64,000 nucleotides of DNA from NCBI GenBank assembly GCA_021151625.1, contig JAGKWY010000002.1:66324-130323 (forward strand), in the 5' to 3' direction. Source of the DNA: Gammaproteobacteria bacterium (GTDB lineage: Bacteria; Pseudomonadota; Gammaproteobacteria; Pseudomonadales; Cellvibrionaceae). The number at the start of each line of letters is the position of its first letter. The first letter of the stretch is position 1. Below are positions 57,447-64,000 of this stretch, piece by piece. Below the pieces are notes generated by a model. That model did not search any database. It worked only from the letters and a program-made list of their open reading frames with translations, and had not been told where the DNA came from. The position numbers and the translations under genes were made by a program.

Positions 57447-57813
57447 AGATTCGAAATCCTTCAACCGCTAAAAACAAAACCCAGGATGCAACCAATAGTA
57501 CCCAGGGCAGGGTAGATTGCTTTTGGGGAATAATTGCCTCGTCATTATCCGCTTCTGCGTCCTCCTTTTGCTGCGACAATTGATTAGCAAGTTGCTTTAC
57601 TTTTTTAGTGCGCTTGTCCAAATCACGGGTTTTCTCACTTTGCTGGCGTAAAAACATTTCCATGCCGCGTTGGATACCATTGGCAATGGCTTTGGTTTCC
57701 ACCGGTGTTTGGCCTTCAGTTTTAATTGTGTTTACGATCTTTAATGCTTCAGCACGAAGATCGCGCGCATCTTTCCGTTGTTTGCTTTTAGTGGTGGGTG
57801 CGGCTTGGGTCAT
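57439..57813 (-). CDS. DUF2956-family membrane-anchored protein, 124 aa
   Basis: A conserved gammaproteobacterial protein: basic N-terminus (TTKSKQRKDARDLRAEALKI), the motif QTPVETKAIANGIQRGMEMF, a long charged coiled helix (KKVKQLANQLSQQKEDAEA) and one C-terminal transmembrane helix (LPWVLLVASWVLFLAVEGF). Function unknown. Convergent with the DoxX-like gene. Its presence supports a gammaproteobacterial source. Confidence 0.85.
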   Translation of the reverse strand: MTQAAPTTKSKQRKDARDLRAEALKIVNTIKTEGQTPVETKAIANGIQRGMEMFLRQQSEKTRDLDKRTKKVKQLANQLSQQKEDAEADNDEAIIPQKQSTLPWVLLVASWVLFLAVEGFRIWG

Positions 57814-57843
57814 AAATAAGATCCGGTGTTTTTGAGTAGGCCA

Positions 57844-58317
57844 TTAAACAAAAATTTGCATTTCCTCGCCAATTTTTTTGCGCATTTCCATCAATTTAAT
57901 TGCAGTGGCGTGTTGCTGCTTGTCTTCCTCTGTTTGTGGCACCCAGGTTGGGACTTGCACCGGTTGGCCGGACTCATCCACGGCGACCATGATCACTATG
58001 CAGTGAGTGGTGAGGCGGCGATTCAGGGATTTTGGATCGCAAGCATTGACCTCTATCGCAATATGCATGGAGGAATTACCGGTGTAGATAATCTTGGCTG
58101 CAACCTCCACCAGATTACCTACATGGATGGGGGATACAAAACGAATACCACCGGCATAGGCGGTTACGCAGTAGCGGCTGCTCCAACCGGCGGAGCAGGC
58201 GTAGGCCGCCAGGTCGATCCATTTCATCACTGCGCCGCCGTGTACTTTGCCTCCAAAGTTAACGTCTTGCGGTTCGGCCAGGAAGCGTAAAGTGATGTCT
58301 CTTTGTGGGTTGCTCAT
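57844..58317 (-). CDS. Acyl-CoA thioesterase (hotdog fold), 157 aa
   Basis: A hotdog thioesterase of the YciA/acyl-CoA hydrolase group: FLAEPQDVNFGGKVHGGAVM, with the Asn/His/Gly active region, then YCVTAYAGGIRFVSPIHVGN. ATG 58317 (MSNPQ) follows GAGG at 6 nt, better than the starts at 58374 or 58329. It should hydrolyse acyl-CoA to fatty acid and CoA; the chain-length preference is unknown. It is transcribed on the minus strand, 30 nt before the DUF2956 gene. Confidence 0.9.
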   Translation of the reverse strand: MSNPQRDITLRFLAEPQDVNFGGKVHGGAVMKWIDLAAYACSAGWSSRYCVTAYAGGIRFVSPIHVGNLVEVAAKIIYTGNSSMHIAIEVNACDPKSLNRRLTTHCIVIMVAVDESGQPVQVPTWVPQTEEDKQQHATAIKLMEMRKKIGEEMQIFV

Positions 58318-58576
58318 AGTGTACCTCATGATGAATGGAAAACTTGTTATAGCAGATAACACCTGAGTAGCCATTTATGTTCCGTATAACAGCTGGCGTT
58401 GCCTGAATTTCGCCCTGTCACTTTGGCTAGTGGGTAATAAACAGCTCAGGTTTCTTTATTAAATATTCTTTCAGAAAACTGCTTAATTCCAAAGTGTTTT
58501 TATGCGACATCCGTTTTTTTACGCGCTCTGAATGGTTTCCATACTAGGCTTTTTTTGATGGGTAAATATTTCCTTT

Positions 58577-58666
58577 CTCGCTCTAATTTTTTAGAGGGAG
58601 CGAATTCCTTTTACTTAAAAAAATATTGCGAGTGGATCGGTAATTTCACCAGGGGATAGTGAAATT
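58577..58666. other. Intergenic hairpins before the secreted protein gene
   Basis: The gap 58318-58709 holds no gene. TCGCTCTAA...TTAGAG...GAGCGA (58577-58602) and AATTTCAC (58642-58649)/GTGAAATT (58659-58666) are inverted repeats. The second lies 45 bp before the start of the 1309-aa gene; either may be a regulator site. The ribosome site GAGG is at about 58699. Confidence 0.4.
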
Positions 58667-58709
58667 TTTGGTGGGGTTTAGTGAAACATTTAAATGTTGA
58701 GGTAATAAA

Positions 58710-61700
58710 ATGGATATTTCATTTCATGATCGTGCAGTTTATAGAATGCTTAAGGTGTTTCTGTTAACTGCTGCAATTTTTTTGATGGGAGTGTCGAAAA
58801 TTTTTGCATTTGAATTGGTTTATTCGTCGCGCACCGACCGGGTGGGCGCACAACCTTTGAATATGGCAGTGGTAAAAGGAAATATTGCGGTATTTGTTGA
58901 TATCAATCCAGGCATAAAAAGTGTCCGTTTTTTTATTGACAACCAATTATATTTAACTGAAAAACTTGCTCCCTGGGATATGGCCGGAACGGCAACTAAC
59001 GGCGGGTCAAAATTTTACAATACGCAGCTGCTGTCAGAGGGTGACCATTCTTTTACCGCGCAGCTGGTACAGGCAGATGATCAGGTAATATTGTTAAGTG
59101 CACTGGTTACCGTTGATAACCTGACACCGGCGTTGCAGGCATCTCCACTCGTGTTTAATGAATCGGTACGGGGGGCGACCCAGATCAATCGCACCTTGAA
59201 TATACAATTATCTGGAAGCTCCCAAGCGATTGAATTATCCAGTAATCAGCCCTGGTTAAGTCTTACACCAACTGCTGGGGCATCGCCTTTTACTACGAAT
59301 GTTGGTATGAGTAGTAGTGGTTTGGTTGCCGGCACTTATTCTGCTGAAATTACCGCTACCAGCCCTGGCGCAGTAACATTAAAAATTCCGGTAACTTTTA
59401 CAGTAGGCCCTGAAACCAGTAGCTATAACCTGATGGTTTCTGCCAGTTCGAACCGAAGTTCACCGGTTGCATTGCAGGGGCAACAACTTAGCGCAGCTGC
59501 ATATATTTTTTTGCTGCCCGAAAATGATGTTAAGCAAGTGCGATTTTTTTTGGATAACCCTTCCATGTCGGGAAGTCCGACACGAATAGAAGCCGGTGCC
59601 CCTTTTGATTTGATGGGGTCGGCCAGTAACGGCAGTGCACTACCTTTGTCTGTTACGGGGCTTGCGCCCGGCGCGCATAACCTGACTGCTGAAATTATCT
59701 ATCTGGATAATAGCCAGACAATTGTGGTCAGTCATTTTGAGGTCGTGGATGCACCTTTTGTGGCTACTCCGCAGAGTTTGAATTTTACCGTTACCAAACC
59801 TGCAACCCAGGCTGTATCTACCTTGTCGCTGACGGCGGGCAGTGCGGCACAGAGTTTTTCTGTAACAACAACGCAGCCCTGGGTGCATATCACTCCGAAT
59901 ACAGGAGCAACGCCTGCTTCACTCACTGTCAATATAGACGTAAGCGGACTGGTGCCGGGAATTTACGCGGCGGACATTCTGGTATCGGGTAGCCGTTCGT
60001 TGGTGATTCCTATTAGCTTGTCTTATATCGAAGCTGGTAGTTCGGGATATGAATTAAAAGTAAGTTCGCTTGCCAATCGCAGCAATGCGGTAGCACTTGA
60101 AGGTGCGGTACTAAAATCCAATGCTTATATCCATGTTAAACCAGAGCAAAATATCAGTCGGGTAGAGTTTTATCTGGATCGTTTACCTGGTGGTGCGCCG
60201 GACAAAACAGAAGGTCTTTTACCATTTGATTTCGCGGGCACTGCAACTAATGGAGCCGCCTTGCCATTTGATACGGCCACACGTACCGATGGCAATCATG
60301 TGATTCACGCGCGCATCACCAAAACCGATGCAACAACTGAAGTGTTGACCGGGCAATTTAGGATTACCAATCAACTCAATACCCCGGGGTTCGCTGTTAG
60401 TCCGGCACAGGTGTCTACCACGGTGGATATAGATAGCGCACCAATAGATGTAAATTTGCTGTTGGGTTTGAACGCTTTTGCAGATGGAATGAGTCCGGAT
60501 TATTTAATTTCCAGTAATGTCCCCTGGGCTAGTGCTACACCTGCTGCCGGTGTGGCACCGGAAAGTGTTGCGGTCAGGTTAAATCCAGCGGGTTTATCTT
60601 CCGGTAGATACCTGGGTGCTTTAACAATTACCAGCAGTGTCCTTGAATCAATGGTGGTTCCGCTATCGCTGGTTGTTGATGGTGGCGATAGCGATGCTTG
60701 TGCTCCGGTAATTTGTTCAGAAATTCGAGTTGCCTTGCCGTATGTGTTGGACTTTACGGCAGATGCGGGGCACCTGAATGATAAATCTGGCAGAGGAACT
60801 GGCTTTACCTATGTAATGCCATCTACCAATGCAACCGCCTATGTTCCGTTCAATATTGATGCCTCCATTAGTGATGGTTTACTGCGCCTGAGCACAACCA
60901 ATGGAATTATGCATCTTGCCAATAATAATCAAGCCAACGCGGTTGGTGTCGGATTTGCTGGCCCTAATCAGATTGCAAAAATTTCCACCTTGCTTGTTAA
61001 TCCCCCGGCAGGTACAGGCAAGTATGAACAAGCCGGATTGTGGTTCGGAACGGATGAAAATAATTATATAAAAATTGTGTATTCATCCTACCCAACCAAT
61101 CCGGTAATCGAGGTGGTATATGAGCGCAATGGTGTAGTGGTGAAATCTGCTACGAAAACGGTGGGAAATTTAAGTAGCAGTAAATTGTTACTGGAATTGA
61201 TTGCAAATCCCTCCACTGGAATGGTGATTGCTGCTTTCTCCGTCAATGGTGGTGCGCGCACCCAGGTGGCTAACTACGCGGTAGAACCGGAGATGTTTAG
61301 CTTTGACGCAGCAGGTATAGATCCGGTAATAGGTACACGTAGTTTTGCCGGTCTGATGACCACGCATCGCAATGCTGTAGCACCGGTAACTTATGCATTT
61401 GATTACTTTCGCATTGAGGCGGTTGAGTCTGGATCAGCCGATTTACCGATTCAGTTCTCCCGCGTTTCGCATCCGGTCGCCTTTCCAACCAGTATGGCCT
61501 GGGCGCCAGATGGAAAGCTTTATGTCACGGAGTTATTTGGCACTATTCACGCACTGACTTATGACTCGAATTTAAATGTTATTGAAGATCAAATTATTAA
61601 TAGCCTGGTTGATGCTATGGGAGCAAGGCTGACCTTGGGGATTACAGTGCGACAGGACGATCCGCTCGATAACACAAATTATTCATTATGGATTAGTTCG

Positions 61701-62639
61701 TCGAGCCCATCGATAGATTCCGGGGTGGCTAACTCAAGTAATATCACCCGGCTTTTCGGTCCGGGCTTTAATAATGTGCAGCAAATTATCACCGGTTTAC
61801 CGCGTGCTATTGCTAATCATGCAGTGAATAATTTGCATTTTGGTCCGGATAATCGCTTGTATATGACGATTGGGGGAAATACGGGGGGTGGGGCTCCCGT
61901 AGCTGTGCCCACAGAGTTTGGCGATAGGGAAGAGCAACCACTGTCGGCGGCTATTGTAGTTGCGGATGTTTTTGCTGAAAATTTTGATGGTAGTTGCGCA
62001 AATAATACAGATATTTATGGGCCTGCGCCCTGTGACGTTACAACCTATGCCACAGGACTACGCAACAGCTACGATTTTGTATTCCACTCTAATGGATCTA
62101 TGTATGCGACAGATAACGGGCTTGGAGTAATTGGTGCATTTCCTCCGTCTCCGTCTCCAGCTTGTCGAGGAGTATCTAATCCTGCGCCGGTTGCCGAGGG
62201 TGGGAATAATCCAGGGGCGCAAGTGGATTTGTTACTGCGTATTTTGCCCGGCAAATATTATGGCCATCCAAATCCTTCGCGTTCTGAGTGCGTGTTTAAA
62301 AACGGAGTGGCTCAGGGCGTTGCCCCTTTGGCAAACTATCAACTGCCATTATTGGAGTTAAGTAAAAATGCGTCGGCGGATGGTATTACCGAATATAAAA
62401 CTTCGGGCGTTTGCCCTGTGCTCGAGCATAATTTGTTGCTGGTACGTTATTCATTGGGAGACGATATTATCAAAGTTCAGTTATCTGCCGATGGAATGAC
62501 GGTTGTATCGCAGAATGTATTGGTAGGAGGATTTAATGATCCGCTATTTGTGACGGAACATAATGGCAATTTATTCGTGGCGGAAATGGGAGGAGGTAAG
62601 ATTACCGCACTGAAACCAAATGCGAGTTCGTGTTTGTAA
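58710..62639 (+). CDS. Large secreted protein with Ig/BACON-like repeats and a beta-propeller C-terminus, 1309 aa
   Basis: A signal peptide (residues about 13-34) is followed by paired modules repeated three times: an Ig-like domain (for example YSSRTDRVGAQPLNMAVVKG, and similar starts SASSNRSSPVALQGQQL and VSSLANRSNAVALEGAVL) and a BACON-like domain (SNQPWLSLTPTAGASPF, TTQPWVHITPNTGATPA, SNVPWASATPAAGVAPE). A laminin-like or concanavalin-like domain (about 690-900) comes next, and the C-terminal 400 residues resemble a soluble glucose/sorbosone dehydrogenase beta-propeller (FPTSMAWAPDGKLYVTELFG). Possibly polysaccharide binding or sugar oxidation. Six cysteines or so in the C-terminal part could form disulfides. 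No PQQ-site test was possible by eye. Confidence 0.85.
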   Translation: MDISFHDRAVYRMLKVFLLTAAIFLMGVSKIFAFELVYSSRTDRVGAQPLNMAVVKGNIAVFVDINPGIKSVRFFIDNQLYLTEKLAPWDMAGTATNGGSKFYNTQLLSEGDHSFTAQLVQADDQVILLSALVTVDNLTPALQASPLVFNESVRGATQINRTLNIQLSGSSQAIELSSNQPWLSLTPTAGASPFTTNVGMSSSGLVAGTYSAEITATSPGAVTLKIPVTFTVGPETSSYNLMVSASSNRSSPVALQGQQLSAAAYIFLLPENDVKQVRFFLDNPSMSGSPTRIEAGAPFDLMGSASNGSALPLSVTGLAPGAHNLTAEIIYLDNSQTIVVSHFEVVDAPFVATPQSLNFTVTKPATQAVSTLSLTAGSAAQSFSVTTTQPWVHITPNTGATPASLTVNIDVSGLVPGIYAADILVSGSRSLVIPISLSYIEAGSSGYELKVSSLANRSNAVALEGAVLKSNAYIHVKPEQNISRVEFYLDRLPGGAPDKTEGLLPFDFAGTATNGAALPFDTATRTDGNHVIHARITKTDATTEVLTGQFRITNQLNTPGFAVSPAQVSTTVDIDSAPIDVNLLLGLNAFADGMSPDYLISSNVPWASATPAAGVAPESVAVRLNPAGLSSGRYLGALTITSSVLESMVVPLSLVVDGGDSDACAPVICSEIRVALPYVLDFTADAGHLNDKSGRGTGFTYVMPSTNATAYVPFNIDASISDGLLRLSTTNGIMHLANNNQANAVGVGFAGPNQIAKISTLLVNPPAGTGKYEQAGLWFGTDENNYIKIVYSSYPTNPVIEVVYERNGVVVKSATKTVGNLSSSKLLLELIANPSTGMVIAAFSVNGGARTQVANYAVEPEMFSFDAAGIDPVIGTRSFAGLMTTHRNAVAPVTYAFDYFRIEAVESGSADLPIQFSRVSHPVAFPTSMAWAPDGKLYVTELFGTIHALTYDSNLNVIEDQIINSLVDAMGARLTLGITVRQDDPLDNTNYSLWISSSSPSIDSGVANSSNITRLFGPGFNNVQQIITGLPRAIANHAVNNLHFGPDNRLYMTIGGNTGGGAPVAVPTEFGDREEQPLSAAIVVADVFAENFDGSCANNTDIYGPAPCDVTTYATGLRNSYDFVFHSNGSMYATDNGLGVIGAFPPSPSPACRGVSNPAPVAEGGNNPGAQVDLLLRILPGKYYGHPNPSRSECVFKNGVAQGVAPLANYQLPLLELSKNASADGITEYKTSGVCPVLEHNLLLVRYSLGDDIIKVQLSADGMTVVSQNVLVGGFNDPLFVTEHNGNLFVAEMGGGKITALKPNASSCL

Positions 62640-62650
62640 TATTGATCGCG

Positions 62651-62676
62651 AAGGGTGAGCATTTTGGCTCACCCTT
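62651..62676 (+). terminator. Rho-independent terminator
   Basis: AAGGGTGAGC (62651-62660) and GCTCACCCTT (62667-62676) form a 10-bp stem with a 6-nt loop, followed by TGTTGTTT. It terminates the large secreted-protein gene. Confidence 0.88.
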
Positions 62677-62707
62677 TGTTGTTTAAGCTTTGAATTAGTA
62701 TGTTTTG

Positions 62708-63505
62708 TTAGTCATAAATTTGTTTTTTCTTCCACTTTGCATTTTCTTCATCAAACTGTTTCCATTCTTTACTACTGTCAGGAGCTGCTGCTTTACCTGT
62801 CGCAGCTGGTCCCTCAGTTGCAGGTGCTGCTTCACCAGCACTGTCCAGCTTTTCTTGTAGCTTGGCGATCACACCATCCAACTGGGCAATTTGTTTGTCA
62901 AATGTGTGGCTGGCATTTTCAGCGGCCAGTGCTTTGCGGCCCAGTGTATAAAAGTGGATGGCGAGTTTTATCTTGCCTGCTTGTTGCGCCTGACGAGCAT
63001 TAAAAACATGTCCATCCACACTCATCTGCAGCAGCATGCGGTTAATTTGATCCGTGTAAGCATCGGTTTGTACCTGATTGATTTGTTTAAGAGCCGATTG
63101 TTGCATTACAAATTTGTACAGTTCTTGTAACAGTCCGTGCGCTTCTTTGATTTGCTGGGGGTTGTCCAATCTCACGCGTGCCTGTTGGGTGTTTTCTTTA
63201 ATGGCGGATAAAAGATTGGAATAGAGTGTAAGTTGCTCGCTATGGGTGTGATCCTTGGGTTCCAGAACCGTCAATTGCTCACAGCAGTCAATCAAGGCGC
63301 GATAGAGCAGGGAGGTCAGGTCATTGGATAGGAAGCCAGCAGGAAAACCAGTCGCCAGATCGCGGAAGGAGTTGCGTCTTGCGCGCAGGGCGGTGACAAG
63401 GCGTTGGCGCTGGACTTTGCGCTTTTCTATCGAATGAGAAATAAATAAGTAGCCTGCCAACAGGGTGAGTAACAGAAAAATGGCGGCGATAACGTAGACG
63501 GACAT
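62708..63505 (-). CDS. Membrane-anchored coiled-coil protein, 265 aa
   Basis: One N-terminal transmembrane helix (VYVIAAIFLLLTLLAGYLFI), then a largely helical cytoplasmic chain with coiled-coil segments (KQIAQLDGVIAKLQEKLDSA) and an Ala/Pro-rich linker near the end (AAPATEGPAATGKAA). The family is unknown, although similar anchored proteins occur in related gammaproteobacteria. It converges with the secreted-protein gene and is divergent from the tRNA cluster. No enzyme motif is seen. Confidence 0.75.
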   Translation of the reverse strand: MSVYVIAAIFLLLTLLAGYLFISHSIEKRKVQRQRLVTALRARRNSFRDLATGFPAGFLSNDLTSLLYRALIDCCEQLTVLEPKDHTHSEQLTLYSNLLSAIKENTQQARVRLDNPQQIKEAHGLLQELYKFVMQQSALKQINQVQTDAYTDQINRMLLQMSVDGHVFNARQAQQAGKIKLAIHFYTLGRKALAAENASHTFDKQIAQLDGVIAKLQEKLDSAGEAAPATEGPAATGKAAAPDSSKEWKQFDEENAKWKKKQIYD

Positions 63506-63655
63506 GGTGTTTTATAAGCCTTTTCGGTTAAACATCGGGCGAATTATTGCTTTAAGTATAGCACCGAAAAAAATGGCGCCAGAATTTGTGTGCCAGATAG
63601 CTAGGGGGTACGCTAAGTGCTTGTTTCCATTCTGATAAAAAAAGAATTAAAAGTG

Positions 63656-63684
63656 TTGACACTGAGGGGATCGATCCCTAGAAT
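63656..63684 (+). promoter_or_regulatory. Strong sigma-70 promoter of the tRNA genes
   Basis: TTGACA (63656-63661), 17-nt spacer, TAGAAT (63679-63684), followed by GC-rich GCGCCC, a discriminator typical of stringently controlled stable RNA promoters. It reads towards tRNA-Glu about 140 nt downstream, leaving room for a leader. Confidence 0.85.
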
Positions 63685-63822
63685 GCGCCCCACTTCTGAC
63701 GCAGACGTCAACTTGAAAAAGTTAACCAAGTGTTCTCAATGAGAAGTTAGCGTTTTAAGTAGTAGAAGTAGTACGTTAGTGAAGTGAGTTTTATTGTTGT
63801 CACACTAGGCAACAGTCAAAAT

Positions 63823-63898
63823 GTCCCCTTCGTCTAGTGGCCTAGGACACCGCCCTTTCACGGCGGTAACAGGGGTTCGAGTCCCCTAGGGGACGCCA
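63823..63898 (+). tRNA. tRNA-Glu (UUC)
   Basis: A 76-nt cloverleaf: acceptor GTCCCCT/AGGGGAC, D-arm TCTAGTGGCCTAGGA, anticodon loop CTTTCAC with TTC at 63857-63859, T-arm AGGGGTTCGAGTCCCCT and encoded CCA. All stems pair. Confidence 0.97.
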
Positions 63899-63904
63899 CA
63901 TATA

Positions 63905-63980
<76 letters not shown>

Positions 63981-64000
63981 ATCTAAAGATTTATCATCGA

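Overview
The window looks like a gammaproteobacterial chromosome, most plausibly a member of the Cellvibrionaceae (Cellvibrio-like). This is inferred from the DUF2956 gene, the ECF41-type sigma factor, the long secreted protein with Ig-like repeats and the tRNA sequences; no marker gene fixes the genus. It has two parts that meet at a tRNA-Ala(GGC) 3' fragment at about 39083-39132, which is immediately followed by a perfect hairpin terminator (39132-39181).

Left part (1 to about 39.1 kb): the partition/replication end and cargo of an integrative conjugative element (ICE) or genomic island of the PFGI-1/SPI-7/ICEclc type. Nearly everything runs on the minus strand away from the tRNA fragment: parA, a small gene, parB, DUF2857, an STY4528-like replication protein, a PFL_4669-like protein, several small genes, a triple-DnaT-domain protein, a membrane protein, a KorB-like protein, ssb, a type IA topoisomerase, a PilL-type gene, csrA, traT, a DUF2786 gene, a DUF3577 gene, radC and several small unknowns. 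Farther left is cargo: a GIY-YIG-like protein, an HNH protein, a cluster of HEPN-motif proteins, a HelD-like helicase, an AbiEi/AbiEii pair and a serine recombinase. No integrase, relaxase or type IV secretion gene is in the window, so the other end of the element lies to the left or those genes are lost.

The left part is unusually rich in non-coding structure. At least seven small genes have a 5' leader with a G-rich/C-rich hairpin, and most of these have a second stem that covers the Shine-Dalgarno sequence. There is also a 0.5 kb hairpin-rich stretch without a convincing gene (about 21.0-21.6 kb), an array of five 19-bp palindromes (34268-34444) and three copies of a 16-bp palindrome.

Right part (39.2-64 kb): a defence island (type I restriction-modification hsdR, hsdM, fic, hsdS, then an ATPase plus HNH nuclease pair and a phospholipase-D-like nuclease), toxin-antitoxin remnants (a lone HigA-like antitoxin; an intact YafN/Phd-type antitoxin with a broken yafO), then chromosomal genes: an MHS-family transporter, a dCache sensor fused to a MinD/ParA-like NTPase directly upstream of a pentameric ligand-gated ion channel, an ECF41 sigma factor with its probable own promoter and a DoxX-like gene, DUF2956, an acyl-CoA thioesterase, a 1309-residue secreted protein, a membrane-anchored coiled-coil protein, and tRNA-Glu and tRNA-Gly behind a strong promoter.
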